Of a DNA stretch of 64,000 nt, positions 33,945 through 48,535 are shown piece after piece. The DNA lies in contig RQTK01001087.1 in the NCBI GenBank assembly GCA_003991915.1, positions 98,487 through 162,486 on the forward strand, given 5' to 3'. A program made the translations under genes and the position numbers. The notes beneath the pieces were generated by a model, which was not told the origin of the DNA, did no database searches, and saw only the letters and a list, made by a program, of their open reading frames with translations. The stretch comes from Elysia chlorotica (lineage: Eukaryota; Mollusca; Gastropoda; Plakobranchidae). Every line of letters begins with the position of its first letter. Positions within the stretch are counted from its first letter, which is position 1.

Positions 33945-34685
33945 GTTGGAATCGCGCAATCGACGAAACAAAATATTAACTTTTGAAATGCTATGTAATA
34001 ATGAATTGATTTTATTTATCAACTGAACACACGAAATAGGAGCAAAAGGATAGAGGCTATACTTTCGACGTCAAAGGCCCAAGTCCTGAGAAAAAGTCTC
34101 ACTCCGTTATCGTGTGCCCGAATACTAAAACTCGTGTCAACCTCGATCGGATTGTAATCTTTTTTTTTTTAATCTTTAGAACCTCGATGTGTTTGTGGTC
34201 AAAGCGAAAGTCCCATGATGAAATAACCTTGCGTAAACCTAATATGGCTATAATAGGCCTATATATCGCTGTTTTTGGGCCATAAAACGTTTCAGACACG
34301 AGACTTCTGATCAGATACTATGTGAGCTATAATTTTTGCAGATAGTGTCAGCTTTTTATCCTAGAATCATGATAACGTTATCAAAACATGACTTCTTGAC
34401 TTGTCGCATTGCGCACTCTAGGGGCCCGACTGGGACGCCTCGACTAACATCTGTGTATCTTAATTATCTTATTTTGTTGGTTGTTTTTTGCCCTCTTTCT
34501 CCCCATGAGTGTATACTTAATGCTGTTGTATGTTATTTAGACCAAAAATTTAAAGGAAGGCACGGGCCTTTGTCTATTTAAGAAAAGCGGAAATCTATGT
34601 TATCATATTGCATGTTTATTCATTTGATGTATGGGCCATTGGCCTCAAAATCCAACAAATGTCTGTCCCTCTGTCTGCCTGTCTG

Positions 34686-34686
<1 letters not shown>

Positions 34687-34742
<56 letters not shown>
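34687..34742. repeat. (CT)n microsatellite
   Basis: CTGT units pass into pure CT. Confidence 0.9.
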
Positions 34743-34745
<3 letters not shown>

Positions 34746-35647
34746 CTTGTCTATCCTACGCTTTTTAATTTGTTTTTTTAACATTCAAAAGTCTGTTATC
34801 AATAATGACCTTTATCTCCTTATTAGGAAAAAAAGACATGGTTGTACATGTATAATTTATGGTGCTTTATTTCACATCCATTCACCCTTGTTGTTGCTGA
34901 TAGTACTATACATTGTACTTATAACTGGCCCCACCTGCTATATTTGATACGTTAAATTCCAGGTGGCAAGGACAAGATACTTGAATATGGTCCAAATTTC
35001 CTGAGAGATGACAGGGCATTCGTGTTTCTTGGATGGGTTTGTTTGTAGTACACAAGTTCTCTCTTACATTCTCATCGGGGTTCTATAGAAATTACGGAGA
35101 ACGTCTCCAAGTCTTAAGTCTTACGATGTTTTCGCTCTGTCTTTTTGACAAAATCCAACCTGTTTTTTGGTGTCTCTTGGGTCTACATGGAGGATCATGT
35201 ACGGCGAATGGTCCCAAAACTAACGTCTTATATTTGTTCACGTTGCCACACAGAGAGACAGAGCCGACAAACAGATAGAGAGTTACAGAGGGGGAGAAAC
35301 AGGGAGAGGGAGAGCCAGAGAGACAGTCAGACTCAGACGTACGGACAGAGGGTAAGAGATAGAGTTTGGTAAATTTCGGTCAGAGAAACGGAACTCTCTC
35401 CTACTCATTCAGTCATTGTTCTAGTTGGACGTCTTCTAGATTCCTAAACGGCGGTGGAACCCCGGAGATTGATACTCCAGACGTGGTTGGCCATACTGCC
35501 TTAAGTGACTTAGAAGCTGCTCGGTCTAGCTTTGGACTACCTCATCACCACCTGACAGTGTATGGGTTGTTGTTGTTGAGTTGGTTTAACGTCCAACAGA
35601 CAGTGTATGGGAGGCGCTACTTTCCTTATTCAAGACTTTATGCTCAG

Positions 35648-35910
35648 GGGGTGATCATGCGCAAAAGGTAGAGTATTTGCCTCCTTATCGGCAGGTCCCC
35701 GGTTCGAAACCAAAGATCCGTCAAAAATTTATTTTTCCGATTTTCACCCTACTGTTTGGGTTTGTGTCGGTGTACTGTAAATGTACTGTTTGGGTTTGTG
35801 TCGGTGTACTGTAATGTGACCGACTGGGGGAGGAGTTCAGGTCTCTGTGTGACAGCACAGAAAATAGTTAGTCTTGGAGTCCGTCCTGTATTATAGAGCC
35901 TATATAGTGC
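35648..35910 (+). repeat. SINE copy with internal 40-bp duplication
   Basis: B box 'ccggttcgaaacc'; the block 'ctgtttgggtttgtgtcggt' plus its flank occurs twice in tandem around 35752..35815; the tail ends in 'cctatatagtgc'. Confidence 0.7.
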
Positions 35911-36300
35911 AAGCAACAAAACAAGCAGAGTTTTTATGAAGTTTATTTTAACGGTATCGCTAAAACAATTTTAGTTATTTTGTTTTTCATTTTTTGGAGA
36001 GGGTGGGGATGTTTTGTTTATTTTTTTTTACTTTCGTACACCTTTGAATAATTTTGTTTTACCAACCCCGAGGAAATCGCCGTCAAACCTGTAGGCTTAG
36101 CACAGTGATTAGGTATAAAAGCCCGAGATATAGGTCCCAATCACTAACAGTAACATTAATGTGATTTTGTCAAAGCTAGTTTCCCAGGTTTATGAAGTCA
36201 TAGGGTGTGGGTGATTCAACTTGTGCGCCTACGATAATAATTATGCTTAATTCACCTCAGACTAGACAACGCTGTCGGTTATTAACTTAAGATAGGCAGC

Positions 36301-36303
<3 letters not shown>

Positions 36304-36354
<51 letters not shown>

Positions 36355-36360
36355 GAGGGA
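36304..36360. repeat. (GA)n/(CAGA)n microsatellite
   Basis: A GA tract followed by CAGA tetramers. Confidence 0.9.
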
Positions 36361-36939
36361 GAAAGAACTAGATTGAAAAACAACCTAGAACGTAGAAGTA
36401 AAAGCTATATACACTGCAATAACTAAAAATGGCTAAGAAACTTTGCAACAAACTCTAAACAAACATGTAACCCACACAGAAGATTATAATTATGAATTTT
36501 GGAATGTCATAGTCTTTATTACACTTCAGAAACCATTCTTTGTCATAATAAGCTAATTTCATAATACATACACATTTAATTGTATACATAATGTAAAAAG
36601 TTTTCTCATAGAGGCAACTTTTTTTTTGAAAGCACAGAATTTAGAAGTTGGGTTATCAATACATCTTCATAGAATTTTTAAGTAGGCTATAATAACAGTA
36701 TACATACATCAATGTATTGTTAGAAAGAAAGCTCGCATTATTGACACATAAAAGATTGGCACCCATGAATAATACTGACAGTTGGGGGAGTCTGTTTTTA
36801 TAAAAGCACAGTGATACTGATATAGATTTATACACATGTGAATAGCACCACATTCCTTTGACTTAGATTGTTGGTATGAACACATTTATCTTTGGTGAAA
36901 TGAAGAATGAAAAAGCACACTAGGACTTGTGAAGGTCTG

Positions 36940-39695
<2,756 letters not shown>

Positions 39696-40238
39696 TCAAG
39701 TCATTTTATATATATATATATACATCAACATATATTTCAAACATGTACAGTGAATAGAACTCCACTTAGGATAAACCCTGTTTAAGATAAACTATGGCTT
39801 ATATATAAACTTTTTCTGAAGCACCAATCTTTTTTTAAAATCAGTTTTACTGTTTTAGTCACTGTTTAAATAAACTTGTGATATATTAAAAGTTTTTGGC
39901 TGTCTCCAAGAGATTCATATTACTATTATTAGGTGCATTATTTCTACTCTACGTGTACTTATTTGTGTTCCCCTGAACATTAAATATAGCTAATATATTT
40001 GCTATGATGCCTCTCAGTCGCATGCACAAGTACAGTAGAATCCAGTACAGAGTAAACCTAAAATTTTATTTTGTCCCTACTTTATATTGAACAGTTTAAA
40101 GCCTAAAGTAAAAAAAAAAAAAAAAAGAAAAGGATTTGGCCCATCGAAATAGTTTACATAATATTACAAAGCTGTAGGGTAAGCCTATAAAGTACAAAGA
40201 GACGTAGACGCACAACTTGCCACGCAGGAACAAGTATA

Positions 40239-40484
40239 TATCTGGAATTTTGTTCTATTTCTACAATGGTTAGAAGTTGACCGTTACTTTTAGTGAAAAT
40301 GGTCGAACAATGATTGCGGTTTGTGAGATTATATAGAACCCTCGACGTGTAGAACTAAACAGCGGCACCAAATCGCCTTGCCGCTCAAAGACTGCATGGT
40401 TTAAACCACTAGACTACTCAATCATTGTTTGGCCATTTTCACTATAAACATTGTGGAAAAATACCTGAAAATTCCAGATTTACT
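40239..40484. mobile_element. MITE-like element with ~65-75-bp terminal inverted repeats
   Basis: The left end 40239..40315 and right end 40420..40484 are imperfect reverse complements; the inner 24 bases ('agtgaaaatggtcgaacaat' and its partner) match almost fully. The interior of ~105 bp has no coding capacity and contains a tRNA-like stretch ('ggtttaaaccactagac'). No clear target duplication was confirmed. Confidence 0.6.
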
Positions 40485-40489
40485 TATTA

Positions 40490-42680
40490 CTATTTTAGTG
40501 CTATGCCTCTTCGAAATCTAAGATATATTCATATAAACTACCATGTAATTAGACACATAGGTCAGGTGTCAGGTGTCTACATCTACTACTATCCCTTTGT
40601 GCTTTGTAGCCAAGGTCTATCTAAAACATTATTTATCTTAAAGGCTGTAACAGTGTAAGCAACAACTCTCGGAAATCATGGCAACATTAGCAGCACAATA
40701 CATGATACAGTAGCTATAACTATACACTAATAGTAATACAGTCGACAATGCATGACTCAATATCCTAGGAGCTAAAAATATCTTCTTATGGACAGATTCA
40801 ATATAATTTGGCCTTTTTGTCATGTATTTACTAAATTAAAGTAATATGAATAAAATATTTAAGAAAGGAGGTTGTAAACAAACAAAAAAAGCTCAATACA
40901 TGGATATGGACTGAATAAATAACTTCAGTCTTCATGAAGACCCTGCTAGCAGTTCTAGAAACTCAGTGTTAAAAAAAAAAGTTTTGAACAAAATTAAAAA
41001 AAAAAAAAAATGCCATAAGTTTTGTTCTGTTGTCTTTTAGTTCTATCATTTCTTGAGCTAGAGGTAATTTTTTATTTGAAAATTAAAAAGGACAAAGCAG
41101 AGAGGTTTCTTAGGTTTTGAGGGCTATGGTTAAAACCGTATGATGGCGACTTGTGCCCTGATTGCCTCATATAATTATGCATAGCAGGATGGCATTATTA
41201 TGGCAGATTTCATGGTAAGACTCCACATAACTACCTTTGTAACGGCAATAATGGACATTTGAAAGAATTGCTCTAAACATGGTAATGTATTATAAAAATA
41301 ATCATGATAACAGTTACATTTATAATGGTGATATAAAAATCTCATTAAAAAAAGAACATGACCTCAATAGAGCATACATGTATAAGAAAATGTTCTTACA
41401 AAAGATAGCTTGTTAGATCGATATCTAATTCATGCTGAATAAAAAATTAAAAATATGACAAATAATTATTCAATGAACCCAAATAAAACAACTATACATG
41501 TGCATAGCACATTTGTATTAGGATTATGAATACATGTAAATCATTCTTCATCTTTAAGATTATCTAGTCAAAGATACTATAAACGAGCTTAATGCTAAAT
41601 TGCTATTCAGCTAGCTCAGTGCCATGCTTTTTAAAACATGGTGAAGTCAGGAATGACACCATCCCTCTCTTTCTATCTCCTCTCCCTTTCTTTGTTATGT
41701 TTGAACTTTAAAGCTAGATAATTATTCGATTTAAATCGAACTTTGGTCATGTCTGTCATAAGCTTAGTCTTCCTAGGTAAAAAAAAAAAAAAATGTAGCA
41801 ATGATAGCATGGAAAAAAATACATGTACTGATGTAGAATAAATAAACATGTACATGATTGTATACATGTATTTATTTTGCATATTTTAGACTTTAGAGAA
41901 CCCCCAGTAGTATTGTGACCACATGACCACCTTCAAATCATGGCCAATCACATTGCTTTGTATAATAAAATGGCCGATACCTAACTTTTATAAAAACATT
42001 ATTTAATCCTAATACAAGTACATCTATGTATGATAATTTGAATGCACTAAATTTAGCAACAGAAAGATAAAACAAAAATGTAAGGAATAATGATTTAGGA
42101 TGAGATTTAAAAATAAAATAAAAATGCCTAGAGAATAAGAGCACTCCCAATGACATCATATATCATAATATGATCGCACTACGTACAAGTTATAAATATG
42201 TTCAGACTATGGTACTTTACATTGCTTTGGCAATGAAAGGTCCCGAACAAACCTTTAAAAAAGTAATTCAGAAAGATAAAATTAAAAGGATACAGTAAAT
42301 GATTTGAAATGAATTATAGAAGGAAAAAAAATTACAGTGGAAACCTAAAAAAAATTTTAAAAAAAAACAATTTATAACTGATAATTCAAATTGCCTGTAA
42401 ACCAAATGTTGACACAGGATAGTTTTTTTTAATCGATTTCACAGATTTTGGCGTTTTTGGAATGGTGCTTATAAATTTCAGTCTTTGTGGTTCGATTCTC
42501 TTAAATAGAAGCTGGCACCACCAATAGGCATTACAGAAGTATGATACCATCTGTCAAGCAACTACTGCAGACTCAAATAGTAAATTATGTACTTTGGGAG
42601 GTGGTAACAAGAAATCTGGACCGAGATATTCAAATTCTAACAAAGCTATTTATAATTTAATTGAGAAAAATGACAGACTC
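40490..42680. other. Gene-free AT-rich stretch downstream of the ankyrin/SOCS gene
   Basis: No coding exon recognised. The palindrome ACATGTA/TACATGTA recurs often from 36.8 to 41.9 kb. Confidence 0.5.
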
Positions 42681-42766
42681 TGGAGGAGTCCGTTTAAGAT
42701 AAACCCTGTTTAAGATTAACTGTGGCTAATATATATATATATATAAACTATTTTGAGGCATTGTGC

Positions 42767-42772
42767 CTTTTA
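42767..42772 (-). terminator. Candidate polyadenylation signal, ankyrin/SOCS gene
   Basis: AATAAA on the minus strand, 108 bases beyond the distal stop codon at 42880. Confidence 0.45.
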
Positions 42773-42879
42773 TTTCACTTTACAGTCACTATATTTCTAA
42801 TTTCATATGCTCGTGATAAAATAAAGTTTTAGTCTGTCCCCAAGAGATTGAATAATTTATCTGAAACAGATTCCACTGG

Positions 42880-43152
42880 CTACTTTTTATAAAACACGTC
42901 CTTACAGTCCAGGACCAGGTTCTTGTGCAGCAGCTCATCCTGCAGCCTCTGTGGGATGGGGAGTGCTCTCACCTTGGCCTCCCTATCCTGCCCAAAGCCG
43001 ACCGCGCGTTGCACTGCCAGCTTACTCCACGTCCGCAGGGACCAGTTCTCCGGGCAGAGCTGTTCCAGGGGGGACCACTCTGGGTTGGACCAGTGGGCGA
43101 ACATGTCCGCCAAATAGTGGAAGTGACGACCCACGACGTCGTAGAAATGTAG
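42880..43152 (-). CDS. SOCS-box extension in frame after the ankyrin ORF stop
   Basis: Directly after TGA (43155..43153) the same frame stays open for 90 codons to TAG at 42880. It begins LHFYDVVGRHFHYLADMF. Its second half is a SOCS box: SLRTWSKLAVQRAVG (BC box, elongin-binding pattern), then RALPIPQRLQDELLHKN with the LPxP Cul5 motif. The stop context is CGT-TGA-CTA; UGA-CUA is the best-known readthrough-promoting context in animals. Without this part the protein would be ankyrin-only; with it the product is an ASB-type E3 substrate adaptor of 1001 residues. A base error or a real mutation at one position would also explain it. Confidence 0.75.
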   Translation of the reverse strand, partial: LHFYDVVGRHFHYLADMFAHWSNPEWSPLEQLCPENWSLRTWSKLAVQRAVGFGQDREAKVRALPIPQRLQDELLHKNLVLDCKDVFYKK

Positions 43153-45885
43153 TCAACGCAGCTTCTTTGTACGTGCTCGTTTGTCCCGGTGGTGGGAGCC
43201 AAACACCTCTAATATGGCCGTGCAGAGTGGGGACACAAAAAAGTTGCTGATCGAGGAAGCCCGCAGGATGAAGTCTCTGCGAAAACCTTTTGGCAAGCCA
43301 CAGAGCTCCACCATGTTTGGTCCGACCCCAGATTTTACCAGCAGCATGATTAGCCTGGCCTCGTCCATGTCGATGCACCAGACCAGGAACTTGTCCAGGT
43401 AGAGAGGCTGCGCCCCGTGCAGGATACAGCCGTACTCCATGTAGATTTTCACACAGTCCACAAAGTCTAAAGCGTCGTGAGACGTGTTGTTTGAGTTGAA
43501 CCTGCGGAGTAGACCATTAAGATCCATCCTCCAAGTACGGCACACGTCCGGGGAGATCTCGGAGTCCACTCTCGCTCCATGGTCCATCAGGATTCTCAAA
43601 CAGTCAACCTTTGTGTTTTTGAACGCCACCATGAGCGCACTTCTGTGGTCACTATTTACAATGGTTGTGTCAGCCCTGTGTTTTAGCAGCGCCTTTAGTT
43701 TTGTCTGGTCAGAACGGCGGACTGCGAGATGCAGAGCCGTGTCTCCCTTGTTGTCCTGGGCATTGATTGCAGGTTTGCTCTCCAGTAACTGCTTGAACAA
43801 AGCCTCATCCATGTGAAACTCGGACGTCGCTACTAGCAGGGGAGTCTGCAGCGACAAGTTAGCGCTGTTAATGTCTGCCCCATGGAGCAGCAGCAGGGAA
43901 AGTTTCTCTCCACTACATTTAATATTTTTGCGTAAAACATGAGAAAGCGCAGTGTTACCCGCACTATCCTGGGCATTCACGTCTCCTCCGTGTTTCAGGA
44001 TCAGCTCTACAAATTTTGGCGACGGGCAGCGAGAGATGGCCTCCATGAGCAGCGTGGTACTTTTGGCCGGCTCACAATTCACATTGGCCCCGTGCTCAAT
44101 CAGAGCTTCAAAACAAGCCTGTTTTTCTGACTTCAGAGCCCACCATAGTGCTGATCTTTTGTTCATATGTAAGTGATTGACATTGAATCCATGCTCTAGA
44201 ATGGCCTTAACAGCTTCAGTTTTCCCACCCAGAATGGCATTTATGAGAGCGTTAAAGCCGTACGCTTCCAAATACATGTCTGCGTTGTATTTGAGCAGGC
44301 TGCGAACGTGTTCAATGTTGCCGTCCTCGGCTGCCAGCATGAGGAGTGTCTTGTCCTCGTAGCCTTGCCGCAGGTTGATGTCTGCTCCCTTGGCCACTAG
44401 GATGGACATCATTCGATCGTCGCCGAGGGCCGAGTTAAGCGGGCTCAGCGTGACCTTGTAGGTCTGGCATTTCATGTAGTTCACATCTGCCCCGTGGTCG
44501 ATCAGGGCTGTGACGAGGTCGTAGCACCTGGCCTGCACGGCTCTGCACAGGGTCATGGGCAGGATGTGGCCAGTCGCCAGCAGTGTGTCCCATCTGTCCC
44601 TCACCTGGAGGAGCAGGTCCATCTGCCTGTGCCTGTAGAGCAGCGCCAGCTCTTGCAGGGAGAGCTCCTGCTGCTGTTTTAGCAGGGGCAGCATGCATGC
44701 CTGGTGACCCCCCTGCAGAGCCAGGCACAGAGCCGTGTCATTATCTTTGTCTTTCAGGTTCACGTCTGCCCCAGCCCGAATCAGAGCAGCCAGGATCCGG
44801 GGCCAGCCTTTGTCGGCCGCCATCATCACGGCTGTCCTGCGCTTTAGCCGCTCAACTTTGGCAACCTCATAAGCTTTCGAGTTCAGATCTGGTTTATAGG
44901 GGAGCAACATCTCAACTGCCTGCTCTGATCCTGCGCTCGCCGCAAACATAAGAGGGGTATGGCCACACAAATGACAATCATCCACACCAACACCAGCTTT
45001 AAGCAGATAGTCCATCAGCTCTAAACTGCAGTGGATTTTGCCATCCCACGATTCTTGATCCCCATCTAAACCATGCATAGCTGCTGTAAGAGGATCCTCA
45101 CCAAAATCCAAGGGCTCTACGCAAGAGGGATAAACATCCACCAGTTTCCTCACCAGATCAAAATCATTTCTGCCTGCCGCTACACTAAGAGGTGACATCT
45201 TCTTTCTGCGACCTTCCGAGAGCGCATTCAGTAAATCGACAGAGCCATTCTTCTGGGCAAGATCGTGGGCGGTGTGTCCGGCCTTGTCTCGAATACCTTC
45301 ATCACAGACAGTTTCTTCACCCTCTTCGTCGATCAACAAAATCTGGACAGTCTCGTAATCCCAGCGATCCACAGCCATCATGAGCGCCGTCCGGCCTTGG
45401 TTGTCCTGCCGATTTATGTCTGCCTGGCAGGTCCTGACTAGGTAGAGGACCAGATCGGAGCAGCAGCTGTTCTCCACAGCCGCCATCAGTGCTGTAGTAC
45501 CTGTCGCATCTTGGCCATCTACAGGGGCACCTTTACTAATCAAAGTCCTGACAATGTCCATGTAGCCATGTTTGGCAGCAGATATCAGTTCCAGAATTCC
45601 TATCTTGCATCTTCCCTTTGAAGTAACACAAAATCCCTGACACAAGAGGAGTCTCACCAGTATTTTGTTTCCGTCTTCAACTGCTTTCAGCAGAGCCGTA
45701 CGCAAACACAATGCGGATGGCTTGCGACCACTGTCCTGCAAAATGTTTCTCACTTCTGAGAAATTACCTCTGTCAATGGCTTCTATCAGCATTTCATCAT
45801 CTGAAAGATCAGCTAACTTAGATCCTGTTTCTCTCTCATCCGCAACGACCTTGCGTTTACACGCTCTTCTACTTCGTGTGCTCAT
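43153..45885 (-). CDS. Ankyrin-repeat protein, ASB-like, 910 codons to first stop
   Basis: A single coding exon starts MSTRSRRACKRKVVADE (basic, NLS-like) at 45885. An acceptor (ttcattgcag) ends at 45896, so a 5' UTR intron precedes the start. From about residue 50 to 800 it carries roughly eighteen ankyrin repeats, with typical TALMAAVE, GADVNLKDKDNDTAL, TPLMFAASAGSEQAVEMLL and GADINSANLSLQTPL. Residues ~800-910 form a non-ankyrin region (LDFVDCVKIYMEYG...). The frame ends KKLR-TGA, but a SOCS box continues in frame behind it. Ankyrin plus SOCS makes this an ASB-type substrate receptor for Elongin B/C-Cul5 ligases; ASB proteins are usually 300-650 residues, so it is large. The substrate is unknown. 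Confidence 0.85.
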   Translation of the reverse strand: MSTRSRRACKRKVVADERETGSKLADLSDDEMLIEAIDRGNFSEVRNILQDSGRKPSALCLRTALLKAVEDGNKILVRLLLCQGFCVTSKGRCKIGILELISAAKHGYMDIVRTLISKGAPVDGQDATGTTALMAAVENSCCSDLVLYLVRTCQADINRQDNQGRTALMMAVDRWDYETVQILLIDEEGEETVCDEGIRDKAGHTAHDLAQKNGSVDLLNALSEGRRKKMSPLSVAAGRNDFDLVRKLVDVYPSCVEPLDFGEDPLTAAMHGLDGDQESWDGKIHCSLELMDYLLKAGVGVDDCHLCGHTPLMFAASAGSEQAVEMLLPYKPDLNSKAYEVAKVERLKRRTAVMMAADKGWPRILAALIRAGADVNLKDKDNDTALCLALQGGHQACMLPLLKQQQELSLQELALLYRHRQMDLLLQVRDRWDTLLATGHILPMTLCRAVQARCYDLVTALIDHGADVNYMKCQTYKVTLSPLNSALGDDRMMSILVAKGADINLRQGYEDKTLLMLAAEDGNIEHVRSLLKYNADMYLEAYGFNALINAILGGKTEAVKAILEHGFNVNHLHMNKRSALWWALKSEKQACFEALIEHGANVNCEPAKSTTLLMEAISRCPSPKFVELILKHGGDVNAQDSAGNTALSHVLRKNIKCSGEKLSLLLLHGADINSANLSLQTPLLVATSEFHMDEALFKQLLESKPAINAQDNKGDTALHLAVRRSDQTKLKALLKHRADTTIVNSDHRSALMVAFKNTKVDCLRILMDHGARVDSEISPDVCRTWRMDLNGLLRRFNSNNTSHDALDFVDCVKIYMEYGCILHGAQPLYLDKFLVWCIDMDEARLIMLLVKSGVGPNMVELCGLPKGFRRDFILRASSISNFFVSPLCTAILEVFGSHHRDKRARTKKLR

Positions 45886-47949
45886 CGTGTATGTCCTGCA
45901 ATGAAATTAAAGATACATAATTGAACTAATGACTTATAAATAATTATTGCATTTTGTAGGCCCTACAAATTTTTCTTTCAGCAGAATTACAGCACTTGAA
46001 ACACTTTAAACTAAAAGCAGTGATGCAAACTGGATCTTTAGTTTTTTAGTTGAGTCTTCACAAAAAGCTGCATAGCATTAAATGAATCACAAGACGAAAT
46101 CCCTTAATACACTTTTACTGAACTTTGAACTGCCAACTTTTTGTTTCACTGAATAATTTTCACACAAATTGATGGAGAATTGGCATCACTGTATAAGGTG
46201 TTAATTAGTTAATAAGGATACTTAAGCTATACATGTACAATGTAGCAGTTTTGGGAAAAACCCAGGACAAATTAGTTTGCAATAGGAGCAAAACTCAATG
46301 TTAAAAACTATGAGACACCCCAGCTTATTACAAAACCTACTACTCTGTGACAATAGGTTACTCACCGACTATCTAATTAATAAATAAAGAAAAAATTCAT
46401 TTAGTTTTAGCCTGTAACAGGCGGATAAGACTAAACTAGAGCTAGAAGAAACAAAATGGCACGGTCAAGGATTGACTGCATGCTTATGGTTAGCGTATAT
46501 CTTGGCTTGTCTTGGCGAGGCCCAAGAGTGCAGGTTATATTTTTGTCCATCATGCATGTCTTTTTTGCCATTCATTCTTTACTATCTGTCCCTAGATCAA
46601 CGCTTTTTAAATACTGTTTCTCATCAATCACTTGTCTTTTCGTCATTCTTCCTCCATTTTCTGTAGTTAAAAGCTAGATATATCCTTGTAAAATGCTATG
46701 TCTTTATCAATCACTTGTATCTTCAGGCCTCAAGATCTAGCTCTGTCCCTCCCAGCTTCTTAAAGTTCCTAATAAAATACCTTTGACTTTATTTTTAAAG
46801 AAAGATACTGTTGGGATCAATAACAAACAAGATGGGATTTCTTCTAAACTGTGAATCTAGAATGTAGTTTATCTACTTGGTTAAAACAGTTAAAAGTGAA
46901 AATACACATTTTTTTGATGAACTAACTCTCTCAGCCCACTGTGCACCCCAAACCACCTGAACTTCTCACTAGAAAATCCTTCCCCTCAGCATACTAGTGA
47001 AAGCACTGGAACCCCCCCCCCCCAACCCTTTCATGTATATTGCACTCAATTTTCACACTATTCAGACACTCACTCTACTTTCCTTCCACAATCCCATGCC
47101 TCATTTCTGGTGGGAAATCCTGGTTGAACTATTGCCAATAAAAATCTAAAATGTTCCCCTTTCCATAAAATCTTCTCATTAATGATTACAAGTAAAGTGG
47201 AGGATTGACGACAGGCCAACAATTTAACCTCACTTGCGTTTTGGACGTAAAAATAAGCTGAGTGACGGGCAATGATTGTCGAAAATCTGACAACTGTCAG
47301 CACATACGCAGGTCTGTTAATAAAGCCTGCTTGGCCCACTAAAAGCACCATTCACAAAACCGACTTACTGCGGCCCCGGTACTCAGAGACAAGTTTCCAA
47401 AACAGAATTAACCCTTTTGATGCAATTCCCTTTTAAGCTCCTTTGTTTAACAAGTACCATCAATCAATCAATCCCCAAACTCAAAATATTTGCTCCCTGC
47501 AGACACACACAGACAAGAAGATGCTGACCTCTGATTGTCCCTGTCATTTAAACTGAGCATATTCTCTCAGAACATTTTCAGTCGAGAATCTTTGTTTTCC
47601 ATCATTCCCTGCACTAAGGAAGACCCAGCTTGTGAGGGAACTGAAGGCCCTGAGCTAATAAATACCTTACTTTTTAAAACTAATCTTCGTAATCTACATC
47701 GCTTTGTCGTGTTTTGTACATCATTTTGTATGTACTTATATCAAATGAGGTACAGAACGGAAGAAACAGGTTCTTCAAATTGTACAGATCACATCATCAC
47801 TTGTACCAGAAAAAAACTACTACAATTAGTAGTTTTAGCCTGCAGCATAGTCATGTATTTAGTTTTGAATGTACAATCAATAATTTATTAGTTGCTTCAA
47901 TCAATGTTGTAGTTCTACTAGTACTGTAGTAGAGTAAGAGGTAGTAAAA

Positions 47950-47976
47950 TAGCAGCAATAGTAGTAGTAGAAGTAG

Positions 47977-48061
<85 letters not shown>

Positions 48062-48070
48062 TAGTAGTAC
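47950..48070. repeat. (TAG)n microsatellite
   Basis: GTA/TAG triplets over about 120 bases with a few interruptions. Confidence 0.95.
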
Positions 48071-48427
48071 AGTGGTCTCCGCCTAAGAACCCGCCCCCCA
48101 GGAGACGGGAAAATCGGGTTCTTACGATACAAGACTAGAAGAAAATGTGCCTTGGAGTCGAAAAAACAAGCAGTCCTCAAATAGTAGTAATATGTGGTTA
48201 ATTTTTATGTTCATAGGTTCCCTGAGTTGTTGGGGCTTTCTTTCTCATTAGATTCTAGCTGTGGGTCTTAAATTCGCTATTTCCGAACTTTATATTGAGA
48301 TAAAGGCAATCACAGTTGTGACATCAGTCTTGGGAATGCATTTCAGATTCCTAAAATTCTTTGTTGAGAGAAAACGAATCTCTCTCTTAGTTGGTAGTCC
48401 TAGCTTTTGTAAAAAAAAAAAAAATTA

Positions 48428-48535
48428 AAATGACACCGACCCAACCAGTATGGAGCGAGATCGCCAGAGCTCGAAGCCAGGCCTTTTAAGTAGAAAGCCG
48501 ATGTTCTACCCATGAGCCACCGCGCCCCCCCAGAG
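48428..48535 (-). repeat. SINE head fragment
   Basis: Reverse complement of the head type with 'catgggtagaacatcggctt' and 'ggcttcgagctctgg', followed by the link 'ggttgggtcggtgtca'. Confidence 0.6.

Larger units (their letters stand above)
33950..36300. other. Intergenic region upstream of the six-Cys gene
   Basis: No gene was recognised. It contains a (CT)n tract, SINE pieces at 35200..35265 (minus) and 35648..35910 (plus), and simple GAGAC repeats at 35250..35360. The promoter of the six-Cys gene should be near 33.95-34.3 kb, but no core element is convincing. Confidence 0.5.
39755..42860. repeat. Dispersed repeat, two copies (39758..39915 and 42690..42855)
   Basis: Both copies read 'gataaaccctgtttaagat', then a TA-rich stretch, 'tttagtcactgt' / 'ttacagtcactat' and 'ctccaagagatt' / 'ccccaagagatt'. 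The right copy lies just beyond the second stop of the ankyrin/SOCS gene, so this may be a duplicated gene end or a transposon end. Confidence 0.65.

Noticed and set aside
43153-43155. Selenocysteine at the TGA codon
   Set aside because: No SECIS-like element was recognised downstream and ASB proteins are not selenoproteins. Readthrough or error is more likely.
43022-43378. Alternative-frame open stretches around the ankyrin ORF stop
   Set aside because: The SOCS box follows in the same frame as the ankyrin repeats, so no frameshift is needed; the other frames have no family resemblance.
42923-45904. Many plus-strand open frames opposite the ankyrin gene
   Set aside because: They are antisense shadows of a GC-richer coding exon.
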